NCBI GenBank assembly: GCA_949840955.1
Contig: CATKXV010000007.1
Location: 1-64,000, forward strand
DNA from: an uncultured Anaeroplasmataceae bacterium
Lineage (GTDB): Bacteria > Bacillota_I > Bacilli_A > Acholeplasmatales > Anaeroplasmataceae
Direction of reading: 5' to 3'
Length of the DNA stretch: 64,000 nt
The position numbers were made by a program, and so were the translations under genes. Of this stretch, positions 35,376 to 45,859 are shown in pieces. Within the stretch, counting starts at the first letter, position 1, and each line of letters opens with the position of its first letter. Under the pieces are notes generated by a model that saw nothing but the letters and a program-made list of their open reading frames with translations, did no database searches and was not told the DNA's origin.

Positions 35376-38300
35376 TTAGAACTTGGATAAAAGCTTTTGA
35401 ACAAAGGCTATCTGACGTTTAATCCAAGGAACAATTGCCTGAAGGAAGCGCATCAATGGGATAGATAATAAGCATAGCATCATCAAAAATACCTTAGCTT
35501 GTAATGTCAATTCCTTAACCAATCCACCTGTTGTTGTAGAAATGGTATTTGGATTAATTTTATAATCTGTAACTACTCCACCCAATACTAGGTTATATTC
35601 ACTATCTACCTTTGGTGTAGGAGAGCTTAACACACGCTTGAAATTTGTGTAATAGCCATCAATTACATAATATCCACTTTCTGTAGTGGTTACATTAGGT
35701 CCTATGCTTGGGTTAGATAAACGTACGCCTGTGTTGGTATTGTCATTTGGAGTTACATCAGAATTGTTAGACAGTACATGATAGGAAGCATCATTTGGAA
35801 CAATTTTCAATTCAGTATCCTTATATTTGGTAGAGATGTCATCGATTCCAAAAGAGGAAACAGAAACTCTTGAATCAATTCCATTAACTAATATGCCACC
35901 ATCTTTGTTAAAGGATAAGGTTGGCATTTCAATTTTATAGGTGTTTTCAGATAGCGTTCCATCCTCTAGAGTTGGTGCTAGTTTTTTACCATTTACCATA
36001 AGCTCTAAGGTTGCTGTATCAATCGTCAAATTGATATTATCTTGATTTGTAATGTTCGTTTTATAGGACTTACTATTGGTTTCTGTTGTATTGATATTCG
36101 AATTTCTAGGAACAACAATTAATTGATCATTTTTAAGCTCTACTGTAGGCATCATACAAACCTGAACATCCTGAGTACGATTTGCACCATATTTATTATA
36201 AAAGCCATAATATTCTTCTGTTTCAGTAAGTGTACGCATAACTGGATATTTCTTCCCATTATATTCATATTCTAGGCAAGCCTTATCATCTAGGGAAAAC
36301 TTAGATTCATAGCCCTGTTCATATTGAATATTAATTTTCACCTGGGAATCAGAATCACTTGTACTATAGAAAAAGATAGGATATCCTCCAACAACCACAT
36401 TTCCATTAGATAGGAAGGATAAATTAGGTATCACAACCTCTTCATCAATCAACTGCTCATTTAATTTATAATAATATGTCTCATCATAGTTTACACAGGA
36501 GATATTTATATTTTTCTCACTTGGATTCTTTTTAATATCCCATAATACTCGGCCATTAAATACATAATCATAATCCGCGCTTACTCGAATTTCAGGAATA
36601 AAGGTCAAAATTTCTTCTTTTATTTCTGCATTATAATATTGAGAGAAGGTAACTAATGGTCTAAATTCTAAAAATTGTGGCAACAGGAACGAAATAATTA
36701 AGAAGGCTCCATAGCAGCAAACACAAATCGTTCTTCTTAGGGTATTCAGTGGCTTACATACCTTAAATAATACCATCAAGCAGGTATGTGTAGCAGATAT
36801 ACTAATAATCGTCTGAATAGAAACCGTGTCTAAATCCAGTCCACCCGACAATCCAAAGATCAGCAGGGATATGACCATAATGGTCAAGGCTCCCGGTAGG
36901 GCACCCTTTAAAATATTTCCCAAGAAATTTCCATCAACCTCTTTATTATTTGCCTCAAAGCTCAAGAAGAAGGATGGAATACCAATAGCAAATAAATCAA
37001 TCATAATTAACTGATTTGTTGAAATTGGGTATGCTCCACCATTTACCATCGCCTGAATTGCTAGTAATAATGAGAATATGGTCTTCGTCAAGAATAAAGA
37101 AGCAACATTCGTTACATTATTGATAACTCTTCTACCCTCGGATACTACCTTTGGCATGGAATCAAAATTAGAATCTAAAAGCACAAGGTGACTTGCATTA
37201 CGAGCAGCCTCACTTCCTGAGGCAATTGCGATAGAACAATCGGCTTCTCTTAGTGCTAAAATATCATTTACACCATCACCTGTCATAGCAACCTTTTTAC
37301 CAGCATTTTTCAGCGTTGTAACCAATAGCTTTTTTTGGGAAGGAGACACACGACCAAATACAGTATATTTTAACGCTGCGCGCTCTACCTCAGCATCAGA
37401 TAAGCCATCTAATGAAATATACTCATTTGCATTTTCTATACCTGCACGCTCTGATATTTTTGAAACGGTTAGTGGATCATCTCCAGAAATAACTCGAACA
37501 GATACTCCGCTTTCCTTAAAATAATTAATTGTATTGATTGCATCAGGACGGATGTTATCCTCAATTAAGATTAAAGAAGCAATTTCAGGTGTACTGTTTG
37601 GAAGCTTCTGATCCTCAATCGTACCATTAAAGTGAGCTAAGCATAATACACGGTATCCCATACCAGCGTATTTTTGAATTTCCTTTTTTACCTTATCATA
37701 TTCCTTTTGTAAAACAAATTCAGGAGCACCTAAAGCAAAGGTTCCCATTTTGTCAAAGGAAACAGCATTATATTTTCTTTGAGAGCTAAAAGGAATCGTT
37801 TCAATATATTTGATCCGCTTATTTAAGCCAAATTTCTTTTCTAAAGCTACTGCTGTTAAATTGGTTTCATTTAATGCATTGAGCATAGCTGATACAATAT
37901 TATTCGTTGTCAACCCAAAGAATGTATTGAAATCAATGACATTTTTAACATTCATCGTTCCATCTGTGATTGTTCCCGTTTTATCCAAACACAATACATT
38001 GATTCTTGCTAGCATCTCAATACAATATAGCTCTTGCACCAGTACATTTTTTTGAGATAATTTAATGACACCAACAAATAATGCAACAGAGGTTAAAAGC
38101 CATAAGCCCGATGGAATCATACCAATCAATGCTCCTGCGGTCTTACGCACGGCTGTAACATAATTTATATCCGGATTAAAGTATTGTAATAAAAATAGAA
38201 CAATACCCGTAGTAACAATAATAGGTATCATACCATAGATAATAAATCTTAAGGATTTTAACAAATCTGAATTTGGCTTTCTATATTGCTTTGCCTGAGC

Positions 38301-39200
38301 AGAAAGCTTTTCAATATAATTATCCTTACCAACCTTATCCACTCTAGCTCTACAGGTTCCAGATACCACAAAGGATCCAGAGAATAGAAGGTCTCCTGGC
38401 TTTTTAATAATTGCATTACTTTCTCCTGTTAGTAAGGATTCATTAACCTCAATAGTTCCACTAACAACAATACTATCTGCACAAATTTGAGCTCCGGAGG
38501 TGTATTCTATCAAATCATCTAATACAACATTTCCAATTCCAATTTCCTTTTTTACTCCATTACGGATTACTGTTGCACTAGGAGCAGATAACAAGGACAT
38601 TTTGTCTATGGTTTTCTTTGCCTTTAATTCTTGGTAGGTTCCAATACATATGTTAGCTGTAACAATAACCAAAAATACCAAATCTGTCCATGCCTGAATG
38701 GTCATTAGCCAAATCGCAATAGATAAGGTTAAAATATTAAAGAATGTAAATATATTAGAAATGATAATTCTTTTTCTAGATTTAGAAGACCCCTTTTTCG
38801 TAACGTTTACGAGATTATCTAAAACTCTTTTCTCAACGATTTCATCAGGAAGTCCATTTTCTATATCCGTATCATAGCGTTTTATACTTTCCGGATTTTT
38901 CTTCATTGCCTTTTGGTGCTTTTTCACCAATTTGCGACATTCTTTATCCGCATGCTTTTTTTCCTTTTTTTCACGTTTTTCACGCTGTTTACGGACTAAT
39001 TCACTTTCGACAGTTTCCTCACCAATGACTTTAGCATCGACTTCGTCGTCCTCCATTGGTTCTTCTACTACCTCTTCGTCATCCTCCTCAGAATCCTCCA
39101 AGGCCTCTTCCTCTAGTTCTTCAGCATCTTCAACAACTGGCTCAGTTTTTTCTTTTTCTTCGCGCTTGCCGAATATACTTTTATCATCAAAAGTTGCCAT
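35376..39200 (-). CDS. Cation-translocating P-type ATPase with a large extracytoplasmic insertion near the C-terminus
   Basis: LLTGES, CLDKTGTITDG, ISGDDPLTVSKI, AMTGDGVNDILALREADCSIA; about 360 aa soluble segment between TM helices; acidic/Lys-rich N-term. Confidence 0.93.
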   Translation of the reverse strand: MATFDDKSIFGKREEKEKTEPVVEDAEELEEEALEDSEEDDEEVVEEPMEDDEVDAKVIGEETVESELVRKQREKREKKEKKHADKECRKLVKKHQKAMKKNPESIKRYDTDIENGLPDEIVEKRVLDNLVNVTKKGSSKSRKRIIISNIFTFFNILTLSIAIWLMTIQAWTDLVFLVIVTANICIGTYQELKAKKTIDKMSLLSAPSATVIRNGVKKEIGIGNVVLDDLIEYTSGAQICADSIVVSGTIEVNESLLTGESNAIIKKPGDLLFSGSFVVSGTCRARVDKVGKDNYIEKLSAQAKQYRKPNSDLLKSLRFIIYGMIPIIVTTGIVLFLLQYFNPDINYVTAVRKTAGALIGMIPSGLWLLTSVALFVGVIKLSQKNVLVQELYCIEMLARINVLCLDKTGTITDGTMNVKNVIDFNTFFGLTTNNIVSAMLNALNETNLTAVALEKKFGLNKRIKYIETIPFSSQRKYNAVSFDKMGTFALGAPEFVLQKEYDKVKKEIQKYAGMGYRVLCLAHFNGTIEDQKLPNSTPEIASLILIEDNIRPDAINTINYFKESGVSVRVISGDDPLTVSKISERAGIENANEYISLDGLSDAEVERAALKYTVFGRVSPSQKKLLVTTLKNAGKKVAMTGDGVNDILALREADCSIAIASGSEAARNASHLVLLDSNFDSMPKVVSEGRRVINNVTNVASLFLTKTIFSLLLAIQAMVNGGAYPISTNQLIMIDLFAIGIPSFFLSFEANNKEVDGNFLGNILKGALPGALTIMVISLLIFGLSGGLDLDTVSIQTIISISATHTCLMVLFKVCKPLNTLRRTICVCCYGAFLIISFLLPQFLEFRPLVTFSQYYNAEIKEEILTFIPEIRVSADYDYVFNGRVLWDIKKNPSEKNINISCVNYDETYYYKLNEQLIDEEVVIPNLSFLSNGNVVVGGYPIFFYSTSDSDSQVKINIQYEQGYESKFSLDDKACLEYEYNGKKYPVMRTLTETEEYYGFYNKYGANRTQDVQVCMMPTVELKNDQLIVVPRNSNINTTETNSKSYKTNITNQDNINLTIDTATLELMVNGKKLAPTLEDGTLSENTYKIEMPTLSFNKDGGILVNGIDSRVSVSSFGIDDISTKYKDTELKIVPNDASYHVLSNNSDVTPNDNTNTGVRLSNPSIGPNVTTTESGYYVIDGYYTNFKRVLSSPTPKVDSEYNLVLGGVVTDYKINPNTISTTTGGLVKELTLQAKVFLMMLCLLSIPLMRFLQAIVPWIKRQIAFVQKLLSKF

Positions 39201-39218
39201 AGCTTTACCTCCTAATTT

Positions 39219-39605
39219 TTATTGTAGAGAAATGTTAATCAATTCCTCTAATCTAGATATTCTCCCCTTTAAATATAAATATCCTAAAAGTGCTTCAAAG
39301 CCTGTTGAATCCAAATATAAGGATAAATCCACATTTTTTCTTTTCGTATGAATATGTGAATTTCTTCCCCTTTTAAAAATCGCCAGCTCCTCTTCACTTA
39401 ACAAATTTTGTTCTAAAAATGTATGTAGACTTTTGGATTGAGCGTTAGCATTGGTAAATGAGGTTACAAACTGATGTAAATCATTCACCTTAGTCAGACC
39501 CAAATCCAACGCATGCTTTCTTACATATATTTCATAAATCGCATCCCCGATATAGGCTAAGCATAAGCCATTATACAAATTGGCATCCATTATAATATAT
39601 TCCAA
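39219..39605 (-). CDS. mrnC: Mini-ribonuclease III
   Basis: NGLCLAYIGDAIYEIYVRKHAL, RGRNSHIHTKRKNVDLSLYLDSTGFEALLGYLYL. Confidence 0.93.
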   Translation of the reverse strand: MEYIIMDANLYNGLCLAYIGDAIYEIYVRKHALDLGLTKVNDLHQFVTSFTNANAQSKSLHTFLEQNLLSEEELAIFKRGRNSHIHTKRKNVDLSLYLDSTGFEALLGYLYLKGRISRLEELINISLQ

Positions 39606-40918
39606 TCTACCAATTGCTTACGGTATATATCAGCAGAATCAAAATCCTTATTTTCTCTAGCCTGATTCCACTTTTTATATATTTCTACCTGCTCCTCTGT
39701 CATAGAATGAACAAATAGATTGATACCTAAAACCTTTAAAATTTTTTGTAGTGTATTATACAATTTTAAAGTAGTCTGTACATCCTTACTCCGAACAGCT
39801 ACATTCATATCCTTAATCATCTGTTCTATGAGCATCATTACATTCTGCACATTAAAATCTTGATTCATATATTCCTCAAATTCCTTTAATAAAGCCTCAT
39901 CCTCTACCTTATCCGTTACTCCTAATACCTGTAATCCGTATAAGGCCTGCTTGTAGGCTCTTTGCCATTTTTCAAAGGTTTTTTGATAGGCTTCAAAAAT
40001 CTCATTTGAATAAGAGAAATTATTTCGATAGGGTGTAAACAGCAATACCATTCGAAGAATCATTCCAATAGTAGTATTCTCCAAATCCTTAACATAAATT
40101 ACGTTCCCCTTCGATTTAGACATTTTTTGTCCTTCAAACTCCAAACGTCCTACATGAGTCCAATATTTTGCTAAAGAATGATGATACAGAGCTTCACTTT
40201 GAGCAATTTCATTTTCATGATGAGGAAACTTTAAATCCATTCCCCCACCATGGATATCAATTTCATCCTGGAAGATTCTATGATTCATAACAACACATTC
40301 TGTGTGCCAGCCTGGTCTTCCCTGACCAAAAGGAGAATCCCATTTAATTCCCAAATCTGTCTTTTTCCATAGGGTAAAATCTAGTGGATTTTCCTTTTTT
40401 TCATTGACTGAAATACGAGCACCCTGCTCTAAATCCTCGCTTACCTGATTGGATAAGCACCCATAATTTTCTATTCGATTTACTCTGAAAAAGACATCTC
40501 CATCAACCTCATAGGCATAGCCTTTTTCTATGAGCTCACCAATAAAAGAAATCATTTCATCAATATATTCTGTAGCATGAGGAATATATTCTGGTTTTTC
40601 ACTTCCCAGCTTTTCTACAGAATCAAAATAGCTTTGTTCATACGCTGTAGCAATTTCCTTTTCTGTTTTGCCTTCCTTGATAGCCTGCTGAATAATTTTA
40701 TCATCTATATCAGTTATATTAGAAGCATAATGCACTTCATATCCTAAATATTTTAAATAATTCTTAACCATGTCATAAAACACAACAGGTCGAGCGTTTC
40801 CAATATGGATATGATTATATACAGTAGGTCCACATACATACATATGAACCCTTCCTTTATGGATCGGCTGAAACTCCTCTAGCCGATTTGTTAAGGAATT
40901 ATATATCCTAAGCCCCAT
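39590..40918 (-). CDS. cysS: Cysteinyl-tRNA synthetase
   Basis: MYVCGPTVYNHIHIGNARPVVFYD, WHTECVVMNHRIF, KMSKSKGN. Confidence 0.97.
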   Translation of the reverse strand: MGLRIYNSLTNRLEEFQPIHKGRVHMYVCGPTVYNHIHIGNARPVVFYDMVKNYLKYLGYEVHYASNITDIDDKIIQQAIKEGKTEKEIATAYEQSYFDSVEKLGSEKPEYIPHATEYIDEMISFIGELIEKGYAYEVDGDVFFRVNRIENYGCLSNQVSEDLEQGARISVNEKKENPLDFTLWKKTDLGIKWDSPFGQGRPGWHTECVVMNHRIFQDEIDIHGGGMDLKFPHHENEIAQSEALYHHSLAKYWTHVGRLEFEGQKMSKSKGNVIYVKDLENTTIGMILRMVLLFTPYRNNFSYSNEIFEAYQKTFEKWQRAYKQALYGLQVLGVTDKVEDEALLKEFEEYMNQDFNVQNVMMLIEQMIKDMNVAVRSKDVQTTLKLYNTLQKILKVLGINLFVHSMTEEQVEIYKKWNQARENKDFDSADIYRKQLVDWNIL

Positions 40919-40963
40919 CTTTTCATCTCCTTTAACTAGCACAAAAAGGAGCACAAGCTCCAA

Positions 40964-42562
40964 TTATTGCGTTAAAATCAAATTACGAATTTCTTCGGTA
41001 AATAACTCTAAATCCTTGCTTAATACATAAGGGGTCTTTGTCAAATTTTCATGCTCATTCTCAATAACAAGCTTATCCTCATATACTATTGTATGAATAC
41101 TAGACCCGTTCTTATCACCAATTTTACCAATAGCCAAAGATACAAATGCGGTTTGTTCTATTTTCTTATCTTCTTCCTTTGGTTTTTCTGCAAGCTGAAC
41201 AGATAATCCTTTTTCCTTAGGAACATATACACAGGTTGTATAGGTTGAAATATTTTGATCATCTGTATAACCACCAAAGCCTCCAACATAAACAAAGTAG
41301 GCTGAGGTGCTTGTAACACTTATATCTCCTATACTAGCACAATTCTCAAAACGAGAGGCATCATTAATATTTCCACCATTAAAGCCTCCAACACGTAGCT
41401 TAAAGGTCTCTCTTCCAGAGCTAGATAAGGTGGTTGAAGATTCTGTTGTTGTAATATCAACCTTCGCATAAGAGCGTGTAATTCCTAAATTGGAATCATT
41501 CACACCACTAAAGCCACCTAAATATAAGCATCCATCCTTATTGGATGTATAGGATACGGTTGCTTTTATCGTTCCATCTACTCTACATTGATCAATAGAG
41601 GAATTCTTATTTTCTCCAACAAAACCACCAATATACATTTTCAAACGAACCAACGGTGCTTCAAAATTCAAATTCTGAACAGAACAATCCTTAATCGTAC
41701 AATTTACAGCCTGTCCAATTAGTCCACCAATATAAGCATAAGAGGAGGTTTGACCTGAATGAGAAAGTGTAAGATTTCTTACTACAACATTTTCTATTAC
41801 ACAGCGCTTAGCATATCCTGCTAAAGCTCCTAAATATGTATTAGAACGAGTAGAGCTGTAGCTTACATCCTCTAATACTAGATTTTTTACTGTGGCTCCA
41901 GTCATATATCCAAATAAGCCAGTATACTGATTGCTATCCATTTTGAAATTATAGATTTTATGTCCATCTCCATCTAAGGTTCCAGAAAAATAACTACTAG
42001 AATTAAAGATTGAAGATAGCTCTCCACCACAATCAATATCCTTAGTTAATTTATAATAAGCATCCTTTGTCTTATTCATACCCAATAGCATGTCTAAACT
42101 ATCCACCAAAATTGGATCCTCTTCTGATTCTCCTGTACTTAATGTTTTTAATTCCTTTGTTGCTAAAGTCTTTTGTCTTCCTTTAGAAGAGATAACCAGC
42201 TTAACAGAATAATCTGTATCTGCGATAAGCCCTGTAAAATCTAAAGCTTTTGCTGAAAGATGCGTTGGAATATCATCCCCAGAAGGCTTAGATACTACAA
42301 CATCCTTCCGAGAAACCTCCTTTGCCTCTTCTCCCATAGTACTTACAATGACATAAGAGGTTACCCTACTATGATATAGGTCATGCTCTTCACTATCGAC
42401 AAAGCTAGGCTTTACTGTCAATGCTGTTTTAAAAATCGTTGTTTCTATTGAACCCTCCATATTTGGAAGATTGTTATTCGAATCCTTACAGCTGGTTAAT
42501 ATAATGAATAACCCTAAGCATAGGGTAGAACATAATGCAATTAAACGTTTCATAATACTCAA
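40964..42562 (-). CDS. Lipoprotein with GLUG-like repeats
   Basis: Lipobox IILTSCKD; repeats such as YTGLFGYMTGATVKNLVLEDVSY, YLGALAGYAKRCVIENVVV, YIGGLIGQAVNCTIKDCSV. Confidence 0.75.
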   Translation of the reverse strand: MSIMKRLIALCSTLCLGLFIILTSCKDSNNNLPNMEGSIETTIFKTALTVKPSFVDSEEHDLYHSRVTSYVIVSTMGEEAKEVSRKDVVVSKPSGDDIPTHLSAKALDFTGLIADTDYSVKLVISSKGRQKTLATKELKTLSTGESEEDPILVDSLDMLLGMNKTKDAYYKLTKDIDCGGELSSIFNSSSYFSGTLDGDGHKIYNFKMDSNQYTGLFGYMTGATVKNLVLEDVSYSSTRSNTYLGALAGYAKRCVIENVVVRNLTLSHSGQTSSYAYIGGLIGQAVNCTIKDCSVQNLNFEAPLVRLKMYIGGFVGENKNSSIDQCRVDGTIKATVSYTSNKDGCLYLGGFSGVNDSNLGITRSYAKVDITTTESSTTLSSSGRETFKLRVGGFNGGNINDASRFENCASIGDISVTSTSAYFVYVGGFGGYTDDQNISTYTTCVYVPKEKGLSVQLAEKPKEEDKKIEQTAFVSLAIGKIGDKNGSSIHTIVYEDKLVIENEHENLTKTPYVLSKDLELFTEEIRNLILTQ

Positions 42563-42734
42563 TTCCTTTACATACTAAAAAATATTTGCACTTCTTACTT
42601 ATTATATCGTAAATTTAAGTTTCTATCAAGAACAAAGTCACATTTTCAAAGCCTAAATACCATATTTTTTTTAATATTGAACCTTGTATGTTTAGCGCAC
42701 TTTTCATTTTGGGAAATTTAAATAACCCTACCAA

Positions 42735-42885
42735 TAAAAAGTTTCGTTAAAAAAGGAAACCAAGACTCCTTACCATTTCTTTTCCTCGTATTGCAAACAT
42801 TATCTTGCTAAAGAAGCCTTAAGGGAGGCAATTCCTGCTTTCTAAAATCCCTATGAAGTAACAAAACTTACTTGTTTTTTAAGCT
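42735..42885 (+). ncRNA. Candidate structured RNA, possibly 6S-like
   Basis: Intergenic; closing stem AAGTTTCGTTA (42739-42749) / TAACAAAACTT (42859-42869) and internal AGAAGCCTTAAGGGAGG reminiscent of the 6S 3' strand. Confidence 0.35.
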
Positions 42886-42892
42886 ACATGAA

Positions 42893-42921
42893 TTGACTTG
42901 TTTTATTATTTATACTATAAT
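42893..42921 (+). promoter_or_regulatory. Promoter TTGACT-17-TATAAT upstream of the activase gene
   Basis: TTGACT 42893-42898, TATAAT 42916-42921. Confidence 0.75.
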
Positions 42922-42952
42922 AAAATTTGTACAATAAATCATGGAGGTAAGC

Positions 42953-45859
42953 ATGAAAAAAATTGGACTTGATGTAGGATCAACCACCATAAAGTGTGTT
43001 GTTTTAAATGAAGAAAATCAAATAATATACTCTGACTATAAACGTCATTATTCTCATATAAAGGATAATATTATATCCAAGCTAAACGAACTTATCCAAC
43101 AAAAAATTGTAGAGGATGATTGCCATTTAGCAATTTCTGGTTCAGCTGGTATGGGACTAGCTGAGGCTGTTGGTATTCCCTTTGTGCAGGAGGTTTACGC
43201 AACGCGAATTGCTGCAAACACCTTAATCCCTGGAACAGATTGTATTATAGAGCTTGGGGGTGAGGATGCAAAGATTCTCTTCCTTACCGATGGAATGGAG
43301 GTTCGTATGAATGGGTCCTGTGCAGGTGGTACAGGTGCCTTTATCGATCAGATGGCTACTCTTTTAAATGTAGATATTACAGAAATTAATGGACTAGCCT
43401 TAAACCACCAAAAGCTTTATGCTATTGCCTCTCGTTGTGGTGTATTTGCCAAATCCGATATTCAGCCTCTTTTAAATCAAGGAGCATCAAAATCCGATAT
43501 TGCAGCTTCTATTTTTAATGCTGTGGTAAATCAAACGATTGGCGGACTTGCTCAAGGTAGAGAAATCAAGGGAAATGTAGCCTATTTAGGAGGTCCCTTA
43601 ACCTTTTTATCTGAGCTCAAGGCTAGCTTTGATTCTGCTCTTCATGTACAAGGCATTTGTCCAGAAAACTCCTTATATTATGTTGCAATAGGTGCTGCCC
43701 TATGTGCTAAGGAAAAGCTATCCTTATCAGAAAAAGTAAACAATCTAACGCATTTTACCAATATGGCAACCTATGCCTTTAATCAGCCCTTATTTGCTAA
43801 TGAAGAGGAATTAAAGGAATTCAGAGCTCGTCATGCAAAAGCCCATATTGATAGTCTTCCCTTAAAGGACTATACGGGAAAGCTTTATCTTGGAATCGAT
43901 AGTGGCTCTACCACTCTAAAATTCGTTTTAATTGATGAGGATGAGCAGATACGCTTTGAAAGCTATCAGCCGAATAAGGGGAATCCGGTAGAGGTAATTC
44001 ATACCTTATTTTCTGAATTATATACAAAATATCCCAATTTACAAATTGCTGGAAGTGCTTCTACTGGGTATGGGGAGGAGCTTGCAAAAAATGCTTTTAA
44101 CCTCGATGCAGGATTGGTTGAAACAATGGCACATTATAAGGCAGCTTCTAAATTCAAACCAGAGGTTGACTTTATTATTGATATCGGCGGACAGGATATT
44201 AAATGCTTTAAAATAGAAAATCATGCAATAGCAAATATTTTTCTTAATGAGGCCTGTTCTTCTGGCTGTGGATCCTTCCTACAAACCTTTGCAAATGCAT
44301 TAGGCTATAAAATAGAGGAATTTGCTAAGCTAGGACTTATGGCTGATAAACCTGTGGATTTAGGCTCTCGGTGTACAGTCTTTATGAATTCTTCTGTAAA
44401 GCAGGCACAAAAGGATGGAGCAACCATTGAAAATATTTCAGCGGGTTTATCTATTTCGGTTGTTAAAAATACCCTTTATAAGGTTATCCGTGCTACATCT
44501 AGTGTAGGACTAGGAAAGCATATTGTGGTTCAAGGAGGTACCTTCCACAATGAGGCTGTATTGCGAGCCTTTGAAAAGGAGCTCAATTTGAATGTGGTTT
44601 GTCCAAATATATCAGGACTCATGGGAGCTTATGGTGCAGCTCTTTATGCAAAATCCTTAAACCTACAGCATTCCTCTACCATAACAAAGGAGGAGCTTAA
44701 GGAATTTAAGCATGAGGTTAAGAATTTTAACTGTCAAATTTGTAATAACCATTGCTTATTATCTGTCAACACCTTTGGTAGCAATAAAAACCGCTTTATT
44801 AGCGGAAATCGCTGTGAAAAGCCTCTTGCGAAAAAGGTTACTAATGAAAACTCCAACCTTTATGAATATATAAGAAAAAAGCTTTTAAGCTATCCACCAC
44901 GTCCAGGAAAAAGAGGAAAGCTTGCAATCCCTCTTGTTTTAAATATGTATGAGCTATGGCCTTTCTGGTACACCTTCTTTACGCATTTAGGCTTTGAGGT
45001 ACATCATAGTGGATTTTCAAGTGAAAAGCTGTATACCCTAGGACAGCATACCATTCCTTCGGATACCGTATGCTATCCAGCTAAGCTAGTTCATGGGCAT
45101 ATTGCTAAGCTAAAACAGGAAGGCTTTCAAACCATCTTCTATCCATGTATGAGCTATAATATCGATGAGGAAAAGGGGGACAATCATTTCAATTGTCCTA
45201 TTGTAGCCTACTATCCTCAAACCATAGAAAACAATGTGGCTGATGTAAGCGATATAAACTTTATTCATCCTTTTATCGGGATTCATGATAAGGCTATATT
45301 TGAACAAAAAATGCTGCTTCATTTAAAGCAATTTAAAATTTCAAAAAAAGAAATTCAAAAGGCCTCTACCTTTGCCTATTTAGAATACGAACATTATTTA
45401 GAGGATATCCGAAAGCAGGCTGAAGAAATCATACAAACGGCTAGAGTCCATCATCAGCAAATCATTGTATTAGCAGGAAGACCTTATCATGTAGACCCTC
45501 AGGTAAATCATGGCATTGATAAGCTGATCAATGGCTTTGATGTTGCTGTTATAACAGAGGAATCCATTTCCCATCTTGTTCCAAAATTTAAGGTGGGCGT
45601 ATTAAATCAGTGGACATATCATGCTAGGCTTTATGCTGCTGCCAAATATTGTACAACACAAAGCGATATGAATCTAGTCCAGCTGGTTAGCTTTGGGTGT
45701 GGTCTAGATGCTGTAACTACAGATGAATGTAAAACCATACTAGAAAACCATGGTAAAATATATACTCAAATTAAAATTGATGAAATAACGAATCTAGGAG
45801 CTGTAAAAATAAGACTCAGAAGTCTTTTTGCCGCTCTTTCACAAAAGGAGGAAGACTAA
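42953..45859 (+). CDS. Acyl-CoA dehydratase activase-related protein (two BcrAD/BadFG ATPase domains + DUF2229-like region)
   Basis: IGLDVGSTTIKCVVL, GSCAGGTGAFIDQMA, second copy LGIDSGSTTLKFVLID, NEACSSGCGSFLQTFA; SD GGAGGTAAGC. Confidence 0.92.
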   Translation: MKKIGLDVGSTTIKCVVLNEENQIIYSDYKRHYSHIKDNIISKLNELIQQKIVEDDCHLAISGSAGMGLAEAVGIPFVQEVYATRIAANTLIPGTDCIIELGGEDAKILFLTDGMEVRMNGSCAGGTGAFIDQMATLLNVDITEINGLALNHQKLYAIASRCGVFAKSDIQPLLNQGASKSDIAASIFNAVVNQTIGGLAQGREIKGNVAYLGGPLTFLSELKASFDSALHVQGICPENSLYYVAIGAALCAKEKLSLSEKVNNLTHFTNMATYAFNQPLFANEEELKEFRARHAKAHIDSLPLKDYTGKLYLGIDSGSTTLKFVLIDEDEQIRFESYQPNKGNPVEVIHTLFSELYTKYPNLQIAGSASTGYGEELAKNAFNLDAGLVETMAHYKAASKFKPEVDFIIDIGGQDIKCFKIENHAIANIFLNEACSSGCGSFLQTFANALGYKIEEFAKLGLMADKPVDLGSRCTVFMNSSVKQAQKDGATIENISAGLSISVVKNTLYKVIRATSSVGLGKHIVVQGGTFHNEAVLRAFEKELNLNVVCPNISGLMGAYGAALYAKSLNLQHSSTITKEELKEFKHEVKNFNCQICNNHCLLSVNTFGSNKNRFISGNRCEKPLAKKVTNENSNLYEYIRKKLLSYPPRPGKRGKLAIPLVLNMYELWPFWYTFFTHLGFEVHHSGFSSEKLYTLGQHTIPSDTVCYPAKLVHGHIAKLKQEGFQTIFYPCMSYNIDEEKGDNHFNCPIVAYYPQTIENNVADVSDINFIHPFIGIHDKAIFEQKMLLHLKQFKISKKEIQKASTFAYLEYEHYLEDIRKQAEEIIQTARVHHQQIIVLAGRPYHVDPQVNHGIDKLINGFDVAVITEESISHLVPKFKVGVLNQWTYHARLYAAAKYCTTQSDMNLVQLVSFGCGLDAVTTDECKTILENHGKIYTQIKIDEITNLGAVKIRLRSLFAALSQKEED

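Noticed and set aside
35136-35390. Plus-strand 84-aa ORF
   Set aside because: Antisense to a better-supported minus-strand 51-aa ORF and runs through its terminator
38932-39351. Plus-strand 139-aa Ser-rich ORF
   Set aside because: Serine run is the antisense reading of the acidic (Glu/Asp) N-terminus of the P-type ATPase
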